Shown here: in pieces, positions 40,856 to 49,386 of the stretch
How positions within the stretch are numbered: the first letter of the stretch is position 1
How the letters are laid out: the number at the start of each line of letters is the position of its first letter
IMG/VR virus record: IMGVR_UViG_3300025684_000014
Coordinates: 59,668 to 123,667 of that record
Length of the DNA stretch: 64,000 bases
Origin: a virus
Reading direction: 5' to 3' (one strand)
The notes under the pieces: generated by a model
Seen by the model: the letters and a program-made list of their open reading frames with translations, nothing else
Told to the model about the DNA's origin: nothing
Database searches by the model: none
Translations under genes and position numbers: made by a program

Positions 40856-42848
40856 TATTTTTGGTTTTAAAAGTTCTGCAGGTGGTTATTATTTTGGAAA
40901 AAATAATATTGTTGGCGCACCTTCTGAAGCAAAAATTTACGCAGCAGATCAAGCCGCTGATGCTCAATCTAATGTGAAGCAATCAGTTAATACTGTATTT
41001 CAAAACCCTTCTAATACAGTATTGATGGATTCTTCTTTTTTCCCTTCTACAGTCAAGTCTACTTTTACACCAAGATCCACCAAGCAAGATGACTGGAATA
41101 CTTATTCTCAACATATAACTCCTTATTTTCATAATAATAGTCATGACAGAGTTTTAAATAAAGAATTGAGAAATGTTGCTTCTAATAATTTCACTTTTCA
41201 AGATACTGATGGCACTTCTTATTCTATTAATGTAAAGCCTAAAGTTATTGGAAATTATTCATTTTTTGATAACGATATTACTCTTTACAAAACAGACACT
41301 CCTGAAGATCTTTTAAACTCAATTACTCAAACAATTCCTACTTATTATTATTCTACTAGATATGTAAGATCTGGTTTTGTGCATCCTTATTGGGTGGATC
41401 TTCAAAATAGACACATTTATTTTTTTGGTTATTTTAATTATTATATAAATAATAACAATTCTGTTTATTATCTAACAATAGCTATTTTAAGGTTACCTTT
41501 TACTACAGATGCAGTAGAGGGAACTGTAAGTTTAGGGACTTCTTGGGAATTTTTTCTTCCTCCTCAGTCAACCGCAGCGTGGGTTCTTGCTTATACAGAA
41601 ACTAGAAGAATATTTTTTATAGGTTTAAGTACTTCCGGAAACCCCCTTTATATGGTGGATTCAGAAAGAGACTCAGCTTCTTATAATAGCTGGTATAACG
41701 GTACACCTACAATAAATTCTGATTATTCTTTTTATGAACATGACTTAACTACTGGTTCTTTTACAGTATTGCACACTTACACAGCTTCAACAGGTTGGGG
41801 TTCAGGTAATAACTATACTTCTATTGCTAATAGAATTAAATTAAACTATAGCCCTTCTGCTTTTGAGTACACAGGTACTTCTAATATATGGGCTTCTTAT
41901 ATGCCTGTGTATAATACTTCTAATGAACTTAGTATTGTTGCTATTTTGTGGGACAAAGATTTAGATACTTTTGAAATGTCTCCTGTAACTATTACTTTTT
42001 CTAATTCAGAAACCATTAGAAATCATTTCGTAGATCAATTTGAGCAAATAGTGCCTTTTGTTTATCAATCTAATTCTATTTTAAACTTAAATAATGCTAG
42101 TATTTGCGTTGTTTCTATGGAAATAATAACTGATTCTAATAATCAGAAACATTTATCTTTGTTTTTTAAGCAAAAAGCAGAAATTGCTTCTCGTTTTATA
42201 ACTACTCCTGAGACAAAAAATCTTGCAACTTTTAGAATAGATACTCCTACTACTTTTACTCATGAGCAAACAATATTTATTGATGCTTTTGATACGCTTT
42301 TCTTAGACTCTAATTCTACAAACCTTGTTGTAGCTACACCAAACCTTGTAGAAACTTATCAATTTGACCCTGTTTCTTTTTGGCAAAAACAAGCTTCTTT
42401 TGATGGTATAGCTTACTCCCTTGCAAGAAAATCTGATAATGAATTTTATGTAACTTATTTAGATACAGAAAATCCTAATAATTTAACTTACGAAGGTTAC
42501 CCATTTTCTAAAGCAGATATTTCTGGAACGCTTTTTAAATATTCAATGTCAGATATTTCTTCTACTGCATCTCATCAAACCGCAAGTGTAAATCAATTAC
42601 ATATAATAATTGAAGAGAACCTTTCTTATACTGCTCCATCTACTCAAACTAATGTACTTGTCGCAGTAAAAGATTCTAATAATCAATTTTTATCTACAAC
42701 TTTAACTCTTTCAACTAACTCTTTAAGTGCTGTTTGGACAGATAATTCTTCAAAAGATATTACAATAACTACTCTTTCAAACGATTATTTATCTATTAAT
42801 TTAACTCTCACTTCTCCTGGTTTATTTTATATTTCAGGAAAGATGTAG
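40839..42848 (+). CDS. Virion protein, paralogue of the 650-aa protein (669 aa)
   Basis: A beta-rich protein with many Asn/Ser/Tyr residues. Its C-terminal ~110 residues (LHIIIEENLSYTAP, LVAVKDSNNQFLSTTLTLS, LTLTSPGLFYISG) follow the same order as those of the 37986-39938 protein, so the two probably arose by duplication within the module. Divergent N-termini suggest different receptors or partners. Confidence 0.55.
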   Translation: MKKLFDIFGFKSSAGGYYFGKNNIVGAPSEAKIYAADQAADAQSNVKQSVNTVFQNPSNTVLMDSSFFPSTVKSTFTPRSTKQDDWNTYSQHITPYFHNNSHDRVLNKELRNVASNNFTFQDTDGTSYSINVKPKVIGNYSFFDNDITLYKTDTPEDLLNSITQTIPTYYYSTRYVRSGFVHPYWVDLQNRHIYFFGYFNYYINNNNSVYYLTIAILRLPFTTDAVEGTVSLGTSWEFFLPPQSTAAWVLAYTETRRIFFIGLSTSGNPLYMVDSERDSASYNSWYNGTPTINSDYSFYEHDLTTGSFTVLHTYTASTGWGSGNNYTSIANRIKLNYSPSAFEYTGTSNIWASYMPVYNTSNELSIVAILWDKDLDTFEMSPVTITFSNSETIRNHFVDQFEQIVPFVYQSNSILNLNNASICVVSMEIITDSNNQKHLSLFFKQKAEIASRFITTPETKNLATFRIDTPTTFTHEQTIFIDAFDTLFLDSNSTNLVVATPNLVETYQFDPVSFWQKQASFDGIAYSLARKSDNEFYVTYLDTENPNNLTYEGYPFSKADISGTLFKYSMSDISSTASHQTASVNQLHIIIEENLSYTAPSTQTNVLVAVKDSNNQFLSTTLTLSTNSLSAVWTDNSSKDITITTLSNDYLSINLTLTSPGLFYISGKM

Positions 42849-42873
42849 ATTTTCTTTTCTAATATATTTTAAA

Positions 42874-42894
42874 CTCTTCATTAAAAAGGAGGAG
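42874..42894 (+). promoter_or_regulatory. Hairpin masking a ribosome-binding site
   Basis: CTCTTC (42874-42879) can pair with GAGGAG (42889-42894), 6 bp with one G-T pair. GGAGGAG is the ribosome-binding site for the ATG at 42900. No T run follows. It is the third hairpin of this type in the window. Confidence 0.35.
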
Positions 42895-42899
42895 AAAAT

Positions 42900-43211
42900 A
42901 TGACTTTTACATATCCAATTACAATAGTTGATTCAAATATCTCTATTAATGGAGATGTTACTTCAAATACAACTACTGGTTCTTCTTCTAATAGAATGAT
43001 TACTCATGATATTAGCAATCAAATTGCTCAAGGCGACTTAGTTTTTGAATTAAATCCTCAACCAGTTTTAGAAACTTTAATTGTTTCTTTAGACGGTATT
43101 ATTTTAAAGCCTGGAGTTGACTGGTCTCTTTCAACCAATCTATTGACTTTGAATTTTGACTCAGCTATAGATCTTACTTCGACTCTTCTAGCAATTTACG
43201 AAGAGGCATAA
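42900..43211 (+). CDS. Virion/fibre-associated protein (103 aa)
   Basis: Strong GGAGGAG site. The product (MITHDISNQIAQGDLVFEL, LIVSLDGIILKPGVDWSL, LLAIYEEA) shares its plan with the 123-aa protein at 33371 and the next protein. Probably a small beta-sandwich part of the fibre complex. Confidence 0.55.
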   Translation: MTFTYPITIVDSNISINGDVTSNTTTGSSSNRMITHDISNQIAQGDLVFELNPQPVLETLIVSLDGIILKPGVDWSLSTNLLTLNFDSAIDLTSTLLAIYEEA

Positions 43212-43212
43212 G

Positions 43213-43581
43213 ATGGCTAGACAAACAAAGATAAAAATAGACGCTTTAGATTTACCAAAAATATTTGCTCCTGGTTTTGCTAAACGAAATGGTCTGGTTA
43301 TTACTGGTGATAACTGGCAACACTTCGTTTACAATTTTGGATCTCAAACTACAGATATAACTGAATTCAGTTTACCTGTACCAGTACCTTTAGATTTATT
43401 AGGAAATGTTAAAGTAAAAATGAATGTTAATGGTGTTCCTGTAGAAAATAGACTTATCTCTATTCATCCTAATGCTTCTAATACTTTAATTTATGATTCT
43501 TCTGATTCTAATTCTTATTCTATTGATAGTACTGATTTAGTAGAATTTTGGATTCCCGAAACAACAACAAACACTCCTTAA
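43213..43581 (+). CDS. Virion/fibre-associated protein (122 aa)
   Basis: The ATG lies just after the previous stop. Same general plan as its neighbour (PVPLDLLGNVKVKMNVNGVPV, LVEFWIPE), beta-rich. Probably a tail component; not recognised further. Confidence 0.5.
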   Translation: MARQTKIKIDALDLPKIFAPGFAKRNGLVITGDNWQHFVYNFGSQTTDITEFSLPVPVPLDLLGNVKVKMNVNGVPVENRLISIHPNASNTLIYDSSDSNSYSIDSTDLVEFWIPETTTNTP

Positions 43582-43608
43582 AATTTTTCTAGAAAAAGGA
43601 ATTAAAAT

Positions 43609-45063
43609 ATGGCTCAAATCCATGGAAAACAACTTAGAGGTCTTTCTATTGCAGCAGCAAAGCTAGCTAATGATGCAGTAGAGACACTTAAAATTAAAGA
43701 CGGCAATGTAACACTTGCTAAGCTTAATAGCGATGTAAAGGCTACAGATCTTACTCTTGGCGCAAGCACTCTTTCTGGTATGCTTGCTGAAGCAGCAGCA
43801 GTTATCTCTTATGTTGACTCTGCACAATCAGCTGCTCAATCTTACGCAGATAGTGTTGCTCAGGGTCTTGATGTTAAGCAGTCTGTACACCTTGCTACTA
43901 CAGATGGAGATATTGATTCTCTTTTCTCTTACTCTTCTGGTGTGCTTTCAGAGTCAACTCCTACCCAAGCTTCTTTGCTTGTTGACCAGGTTGCAGTAGC
44001 TCTTGGCGATCGCATCCTTGTCAAGAACCGTTCAACTGCTTCTGAGAATGGTATTTATACTGTTACTCAAGTAGGTGATGGTATTAGCACAGCTTGGGAA
44101 CTTACTCGTGCAACAGATTTTGATACTGATGCAGAAGTAACTGCAGGTGCTTTCTGTTTTGTAGAAGAGGGTGTTGCTAATGCAGATGCAGGTTTCGTAC
44201 TTTCTACAAATGGTCCTATTACTCTTGATACTACAGCACTTGAGTTTACTCAATTCTCTGGTGCTGGCCAAGTAACTGCAGGTGACGCTCTTACTAAAAC
44301 TGGCAATACTCTTGATGTAAACGTTGACAATCTTGCTATTGAAATTGATGGTCTCGATCGTCTTACAATTAAAGATGCTGGTGTAGACGAGAATCATCTT
44401 GCTGCTACAGTTGCTGGTGAGGGTCTTTCTGGCGGTGCAGGTTCTGCTCTTTCTCTTGATCTTAGTGAAGTTACAGCAGGTACAGTAGCTCTTGCTGACC
44501 ACTTTGCTTTTACTGATGTAAGTGCCTCTTCTGTTACTAGAAGTGCTTCTATTTCTTCAGCTCTTGATCTTGCTGCTGGTGACGGTATTGCCTCTGCTTC
44601 TGGTGTGCATAGCGTAGACCTTGCTACAATTTCTGGTCTTGAGATTGTAGGTGGCAAACTTAAGGTTGATGCTTACTCAGCCTCTACTGCTTTTTATGCT
44701 TCTATTGCTGTAACTGATAGTGGTCTTATTGCTGCTACTCAGCATGTAGATACTGCTACTGCTAGCGCAACATCTTCTGATGGCGACGCAACTGGTTACG
44801 CTATTGATAGCCAGCTCAACCCAGCTGCCGATACTCATTTCCTTGTTTTTGTAAATGGTATCGCTGTAGATCTTACTGCAGATAAGCTCGGTGATTGTTA
44901 CTTTAGTAATGATAGTGGAGCAACAGCTCTTTCTCTCACAGCAGTTCAGCCTTCAAGTACACTCCATTGGAATGGTTCTGTTGCAGGTTATCAGCTTGAT
45001 ACTGATGACCAAATCAGAGTCGCTTTCTCTGTTGTTAAGATTCCTGGTGGACTTTCAGTTTAA
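43609..45063 (+). CDS. Tail-fibre protein (484 aa), well expressed
   Basis: The N-terminus (MAQIHGKQLRGLSIAAAKL, then VTLAKLN) and the AQSYADSVAQGLDVKQSVHLATT region are typical of phage fibre proteins. RILVKNRSTASENGIYTVTQ and GEGLSGGAGSALSLDL are widespread fibre motifs. Codon use is distinctly less AT-biased (GCT, GGT, CTT) than in neighbours, as expected of a highly expressed structural protein. A strong terminator follows. Confidence 0.75.
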   Translation: MAQIHGKQLRGLSIAAAKLANDAVETLKIKDGNVTLAKLNSDVKATDLTLGASTLSGMLAEAAAVISYVDSAQSAAQSYADSVAQGLDVKQSVHLATTDGDIDSLFSYSSGVLSESTPTQASLLVDQVAVALGDRILVKNRSTASENGIYTVTQVGDGISTAWELTRATDFDTDAEVTAGAFCFVEEGVANADAGFVLSTNGPITLDTTALEFTQFSGAGQVTAGDALTKTGNTLDVNVDNLAIEIDGLDRLTIKDAGVDENHLAATVAGEGLSGGAGSALSLDLSEVTAGTVALADHFAFTDVSASSVTRSASISSALDLAAGDGIASASGVHSVDLATISGLEIVGGKLKVDAYSASTAFYASIAVTDSGLIAATQHVDTATASATSSDGDATGYAIDSQLNPAADTHFLVFVNGIAVDLTADKLGDCYFSNDSGATALSLTAVQPSSTLHWNGSVAGYQLDTDDQIRVAFSVVKIPGGLSV

Positions 45064-45096
45064 AAAAAATAATTAATTTTATTTAATATATTTTTA

Positions 45097-45127
45097 TTAA
45101 AAGGGGGGCATTAGTCCCCCTTTTTTT
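45097..45127 (+). terminator. Strong rho-independent terminator after the fibre gene
   Basis: AAAAGGGGGG and CCCCCTTTTTTT surround the loop CATTAGT; a stem of at least 7 bp ends in a run of T. It closes the transcript of the highly expressed fibre gene and separates it from the small virion gene and the DnaE piece C gene. Confidence 0.8.
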
Positions 45128-45139
45128 CATGGAGTTAAT

Positions 45140-45484
45140 ATGAAAATATCTGCTAAGCAAGTCAATTTTACCAATCACGCTTTTGTAAACCCTATTGAAT
45201 TTACAAGCAATTATTCACATACACAACAATCCCCACACGATCTTTTGTGGATTGATTCTTCTAGCGATTATACTGTTACTTTGCCTGATCCATCTACTAT
45301 TCCAAGTGGAACTATAGTAAGTTTTATTACTTTAGGAACAGGTAATTTATTAATTCAGCCTTACAATCAATCTGGTACTATAGATGGTCAATCTACTTTA
45401 ACTTTAAATAGTACTAAAGGTGTTTGCCTTGTTTTATTAGACGCTACAAATAAACTTTGGGCTGGTTTATCTCATTACGCTTAA
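45140..45484 (+). CDS. Fibre-tip-like small virion protein (114 aa)
   Basis: A beta-rich protein (WIDSSSDYTVTLPDPSTIPSG, IDGQSTLTLNSTKGVCLVL) resembling the head domain common to phage fibres and collagen-like spikes. GGAG precedes the ATG. It is the last tail-module gene before DnaE piece C. Confidence 0.6.
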   Translation: MKISAKQVNFTNHAFVNPIEFTSNYSHTQQSPHDLLWIDSSSDYTVTLPDPSTIPSGTIVSFITLGTGNLLIQPYNQSGTIDGQSTLTLNSTKGVCLVLLDATNKLWAGLSHYA

Positions 45485-45496
45485 TGAAAGGTTTAA

Positions 45497-45610
45497 ATGA
45501 AAATTGTATCTAAAGAATATTTAGGCAAGCAACAAGTTTATGATATTGGAATTTCTTCTTATACTAATAATCATAATTTCTTTTTAAAGAATGGCCTTGT
45601 TGCTCATAAT
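45497..45610 (+). other. Split-intein C-terminal half (IntC)
   Basis: 38 residues from the start Met to the terminal Asn, followed by the +1 Cys of the C-extein. Size and motifs are close to the 36-residue DnaE IntC of cyanobacteria (KYLGKQNVYDIG... HNFALKNG), including the penultimate His (VAHN). Its IntN lies 12.2 kb upstream on the same strand. Confidence 0.9.
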
Positions 45611-46759
45611 TGTTTTAATAAAGCTCACTCTGTGAGCTACTCTTTTCTTACTTACATTAGTGCATATTTAAAAGCTCATCATCCTGTAGAGTTTTTTACT
45701 GCGCTCATGTCTACTAGATCAAAAACTTTACAACCAAAAAGCTGGGCTGTAAAAGCTCCTGAATATATTTCAGAAGCTAAAAAGTTTGGTGTAGAAATAC
45801 ACCCTCCTAGTATAAATAAATCTGGTTTTGAATTTACTATTCATGGCACTGAAATTTATTTTGGATTAAATGCTATCAGGGATGTAGGTCAAACAGCTGC
45901 TAAGGCTATTATAAAAGCTAGAGGCAATGTTCCTTTCAAAGATGTTAAAGATTTTTTAAACAGAATCAATATGCAAAAAGTAAATACTAAAGTTTTTGAA
46001 GCTTTAGTACATGCTGGAGCTTTTGATCAAATGGGTTATTCTAGAAATGATCTTTTAGATTTTACGTCTGAAATATATAAATATATTAAAGACGTCGAAG
46101 ATTACAAACAACGAGAAATAGATTACGTTGAAAGAGAACAACATAACGCTACTGTTATTCCTTTAATTGAGCGACGTAATTTTCTTCGCAATGAAATAAA
46201 AAAAATTAATAATAGAATTTCAAAAGATAAACAAAAAGAAGACGATATAGACAATCTTCATATTTACGAAGAAGAGTTAGAGCCTCTTGAAGAAGCAGGT
46301 TACAAAAAGCTGCCTTCTTTAAAACGACATGATGTTCCTGTCTTTCCTGAAATACAGAGAACAAAATTTGTTCCTCTTACTCTTAAACAAATTATGGATC
46401 AAGCTCAATATATTGGTTGTTATATTGGTGGACATCCATTAGATCTTATATCTATCGAAAAAGACGATTTAGATACTCTTGTCCCTGGTTTGTATGCATC
46501 TGTTGCTGGAGTCGTGCTTTCGATTAAAGAAATAAAAACTAGAGCTGGTAAGCTTATGGCTTTTATCGAAATAGACGATTCTACTCGATCAGCAGAAATA
46601 GTTGTATTTCCCTCTACATGGACTAAGATAAAAGAAATTGGCATTCAAGAAGCCGATATAATAAAAGCTAGAGTAAAAGTTGAATCAACTGATCCTGATG
46701 TAAAACTTATATTAAATAAAATAGAAAGAATTGATATAAAAAATGAAATGGACTCCTGA
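45497..46759 (+). CDS. dnaE: DNA polymerase III alpha, piece C, with split-intein C-half
   Basis: The first 38 residues are an intein C-half: YLGKQQVYDIGI (block F) and NHNFFLKNGLVAHN (block G), ending Asn38. The C-extein starts with C39 (CFNKAHSVSYSF), which continues LGFADY of piece B exactly as DnaE does (usual form GYGFNKSHSVAY). Further on are helix-hairpin-helix material (FGLNAIRDVGQTAAKAI), the DnaE motif YIGGHPLD and the OB domain (VAGVVLSIKEIKTRAGKLMAF). Trans-splicing would give an 816-residue B+C chain. AAAGG precedes the ATG. Confidence 0.92.
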   Translation: MKIVSKEYLGKQQVYDIGISSYTNNHNFFLKNGLVAHNCFNKAHSVSYSFLTYISAYLKAHHPVEFFTALMSTRSKTLQPKSWAVKAPEYISEAKKFGVEIHPPSINKSGFEFTIHGTEIYFGLNAIRDVGQTAAKAIIKARGNVPFKDVKDFLNRINMQKVNTKVFEALVHAGAFDQMGYSRNDLLDFTSEIYKYIKDVEDYKQREIDYVEREQHNATVIPLIERRNFLRNEIKKINNRISKDKQKEDDIDNLHIYEEELEPLEEAGYKKLPSLKRHDVPVFPEIQRTKFVPLTLKQIMDQAQYIGCYIGGHPLDLISIEKDDLDTLVPGLYASVAGVVLSIKEIKTRAGKLMAFIEIDDSTRSAEIVVFPSTWTKIKEIGIQEADIIKARVKVESTDPDVKLILNKIERIDIKNEMDS

Positions 46760-47816
46760 AGAAGAAAATTTCTTGATTAAAAATATTAAAGATTTATCTA
46801 CACAGCAAATAGCTGATAAGATTTCTTTTTTCTGCGAATCAAATACTCCTGGTTTCCCTACTTCTAGAACTGAACCTGCAGTAAGAAGAAAGATAACAAG
46901 AGATAAACTTTTAAATAAAGATAATAAAATTTCTACATATGATGATACTTGGGATTACATTGTAGATAATACCAAAAAGTACAGATCTAAATCTGTTAAA
47001 AAAGATTTAGGACTTACAACTTCTAAAGAACGTAAAATTATTTCTTTTAGTGATTTACATGTTCCATTTTTCCTTTGGGAAGATATGCAACAAGCTCTCA
47101 TTCAACATAAAGATGCTGATGTAGTCGTACTTAATGGCGATATTCTTGATGCTTATATTTTTAGTACTTTTTCTAAAAGTAAAAATATTGCTGCTTTAAA
47201 AGAATACAAGATTGCTTTTGATCTTGTGCATTATCTTTCAGATCATTTTGAACAAGTGGTTCTTGTTTCTGGCAACCACGATTACAGAACTACTCGTGCA
47301 GTAAAGACTGCTGGTTTTAATCAAGATGCTGCAGCAGTTTTTGGTGCAGATCTTTTGTTTAGAATCAGCAATGGTGAAAAGCTTAATGAACGAGCAGAGC
47401 TTGTTGAAAAACTTGATTTTGATAATGTTGCTTATCAAAGACACGATCCCTGGTATGTTCGTATTGGCTCTACTATATTTTGCCACCCAAGCGGATTTGG
47501 TTCAAAATATCCTGGCGCTACAGTTGTAAAACTGTTAGATCATTTTACAGAACGAATGCATACTGATGACTTTGATTCTATTGTTGTAGGGCATACACAT
47601 AAAGTGTATAAAGGCGTTGTATCAGGAAAACTTTTGATTGAGCAAGGTGCTATGGCACATAAACTTCCTTATCAGTTTCAACCTGATCTTCGTTTTAAAA
47701 ACGCTATGAACGGCTATGCAATTATTTATCAAGACTCAACTGGAAAAACTAATTTTAACGATTCTACCGTAATTTATTTAGGTTCACATTTACCAACAAA
47801 GAAAGGCGTACTATGA
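46743..47816 (+). CDS. Calcineurin-like metallophosphoesterase
   Basis: The 357-residue protein has the metallophosphatase motifs in order: SDLH (SFSDLHVPF), NGDILD, GNHDYR, CHPSGFG and GHTHKVYKG. An N-terminal ~60-residue helical part (WTPEEENFLIKN) resembles a Myb/SANT-like DNA-binding unit. Members include SbcD/Mre11-type nucleases and phosphatases. No SbcC partner is visible. It overlaps the end of DnaE piece C by 17 bases. Confidence 0.82.
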   Translation: MKWTPEEENFLIKNIKDLSTQQIADKISFFCESNTPGFPTSRTEPAVRRKITRDKLLNKDNKISTYDDTWDYIVDNTKKYRSKSVKKDLGLTTSKERKIISFSDLHVPFFLWEDMQQALIQHKDADVVVLNGDILDAYIFSTFSKSKNIAALKEYKIAFDLVHYLSDHFEQVVLVSGNHDYRTTRAVKTAGFNQDAAAVFGADLLFRISNGEKLNERAELVEKLDFDNVAYQRHDPWYVRIGSTIFCHPSGFGSKYPGATVVKLLDHFTERMHTDDFDSIVVGHTHKVYKGVVSGKLLIEQGAMAHKLPYQFQPDLRFKNAMNGYAIIYQDSTGKTNFNDSTVIYLGSHLPTKKGVL

Positions 47817-48166
47817 GTACCGATACCGAAACATTTGAAATCCCAGAAGAAATGAAAGACAAACCAGTACCATTTAACTTTTTTGTAAATGTTACTTCAG
47901 CTATTGAATCTCGAGTTGATTATAACTTCAATTCTATCATTCAAGTATCTTTACTTCTCGAATACCTTTATGAAAAGCTCGAAGAAAAAGATATTCAAAT
48001 TCCTCTTGATGAAAATTTTGCTAAGTTTGCTGAAGCCAGAATGGAAGAGATTCAGCAACAGTTCCAAGCTGCTGTTGCTGAAAAAACTGAAGAAGCAAAA
48101 GCCGATGCTGAAGAATTAGTTTCTCAACTCAATATGTCTGAAGATTCAGACGAAGAGGAAGGGTAA
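47813..48166 (+). CDS. Acidic hypothetical protein (117 aa)
   Basis: The ATG overlaps the previous stop (ATGA). A helical protein with a Glu-rich, coiled-coil-like second half (EARMEEIQQQFQAAV) and an acidic tail (SEDSDEEEG). No family recognised. Confidence 0.6.
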   Translation: MSTDTETFEIPEEMKDKPVPFNFFVNVTSAIESRVDYNFNSIIQVSLLLEYLYEKLEEKDIQIPLDENFAKFAEARMEEIQQQFQAAVAEKTEEAKADAEELVSQLNMSEDSDEEEG

Positions 48167-48170
48167 TTAA

Positions 48171-49160
48171 TTGTCTTGGTCTTTTGTAAATCATATTACT
48201 AATGAACTGTCTCGAAACTTTTTAAGCGAACAAAAAGCACCTACATTGTGGCCAAGCTCAGCTACTGCTGTTGTAGATGGCAAAGTTCTTGGAAAATGTA
48301 GGCGCCAAGCTTTTTATAGATATGCATATGATTCTTATCACTTTAGTGAAGAGTATGATAACTATAAAGAGTTGGCTGAAACTATTTCTGAGTTAAAAAT
48401 ACCTGCTAGCGAATACACTCGTTGGATTTGGAGAGCAGGTGAGCTTTATGAAGAATACTGTATAGATTTAGCTAAAGAATCTGGTGTTTTTCTTGGTACT
48501 CAGATTTCTGTTTACATACCAAAACTTAATGTATCTGGTAAAATAGATCTTATTGTTTTGAATCCTGAAGACAAAACTTACCATATTGTAGAAGTTAAAT
48601 CTGTTTACGGTTTTAACGCAAATTCTGTTATGGGTACAGATGCTACTCATAAAAAAGGAATCCTTGGTGAACCTAGAGATTCTCACTTAATGCAGCTTGG
48701 TATTTATCAATGGTGGTATGGTAACCCCAAGGGTTGGGGACCTGGAATCTTGCTTTATGGAGCTAGAGACACGGGTAGGTTTGCTGAATATTACGTTACA
48801 GTAGAGACAGCTGAAGATGGTCTTGATTATATTTATTATCAAGGCAATTATCCTGTAATTACTGAAAAAGTAAATTCTGGCATAAGCATGCAAAATGTAA
48901 TGTCTAACTATAAACTTATATTAGACGCTCTTGATTCAGGTGAAATCCCTGAAAGAGATTATGACCTTCTTTATTCTGATGAAAAGATTGACGCTATGTA
49001 TGAGGCTGGGCAGTTAACTAAAACTGATACAGCTCAATATGAAAAGCGCAAAAAACAAATTGAAGAAGGCAAAACAAAGCTAGTTAAAAAAGTTGAAAAA
49101 GGAGATTGGCAATGCCGTCTCTGCGATTACAAAAAGGTTTGCTATGGAGAAGACTCTTAA
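48171..49160 (+). CDS. Cas4/RecB-like PD-(D/E)XK nuclease with Fe-S Cys set
   Basis: The 329-residue protein has nuclease motifs GKIDLIVL (Asp) and HIVEVKS (E-x-K), followed by HLMQLGIYQWW (QxxxY). One early Cys (GKCRRQAFYR) and three late Cys (WQCRLC, KVCYG) give the four ligands of a 4Fe-4S cluster, as in Cas4 and AddB. Such enzymes resect DNA ends. The start is a TTG behind GAGGAAGGG. It lies between the metallophosphoesterase and the primase-helicase gene, so it probably takes part in replication or recombination. Confidence 0.78.
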   Translation: MSWSFVNHITNELSRNFLSEQKAPTLWPSSATAVVDGKVLGKCRRQAFYRYAYDSYHFSEEYDNYKELAETISELKIPASEYTRWIWRAGELYEEYCIDLAKESGVFLGTQISVYIPKLNVSGKIDLIVLNPEDKTYHIVEVKSVYGFNANSVMGTDATHKKGILGEPRDSHLMQLGIYQWWYGNPKGWGPGILLYGARDTGRFAEYYVTVETAEDGLDYIYYQGNYPVITEKVNSGISMQNVMSNYKLILDALDSGEIPERDYDLLYSDEKIDAMYEAGQLTKTDTAQYEKRKKQIEEGKTKLVKKVEKGDWQCRLCDYKKVCYGEDS

Positions 49161-49386
49161 GTCTTATTATATAGATTATAATATTGATAATAATATTAAA
49201 GAAACACTAGGCCCTTTTTCTTTTAACGAAGGGTCTAATTTTTTTATTAATAAACTTTCCCATTATACTAAATCTAAAACAAAAACAGATTTTTTCCTTT
49301 CTAGTATTTTTTATATGAAAAAAGAAAACAAGAAATTTGTTTTAATAAAAAAGAATTTAACTAAGGTTAAAAATGATAAGTCATAA
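49144..49386 (+). CDS. Small hypothetical protein (80 aa)
   Basis: The ATG at 49144 is preferred over upstream in-frame starts that lie deep inside the nuclease gene; a TATGGAG context marks it. A basic Lys/Asn-rich protein. No family recognised. It overlaps the IMPDH/GMPR-like gene by 14 bases. Confidence 0.5.
   Translation: MEKTLKSYYIDYNIDNNIKETLGPFSFNEGSNFFINKLSHYTKSKTKTDFFLSSIFYMKKENKKFVLIKKNLTKVKNDKS

Noticed and set aside
43757-43999. An 80-codon plus-strand ORF in another frame of the fibre gene
   Set aside because: Leu-rich out-of-frame shadow without ribosome-binding site.
44032-44657. Minus-strand ORFs (156 and 87 codons) inside the fibre gene
   Set aside because: They are antisense to a well-supported, codon-biased fibre gene and have low-complexity Ser/Cys/Ala-rich translations typical of shadows.
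45805-45825. TATAAATA-like late-promoter match
   Set aside because: It lies inside the DnaE piece C gene with no gene starting nearby; chance matches are expected in such AT-rich sequence.
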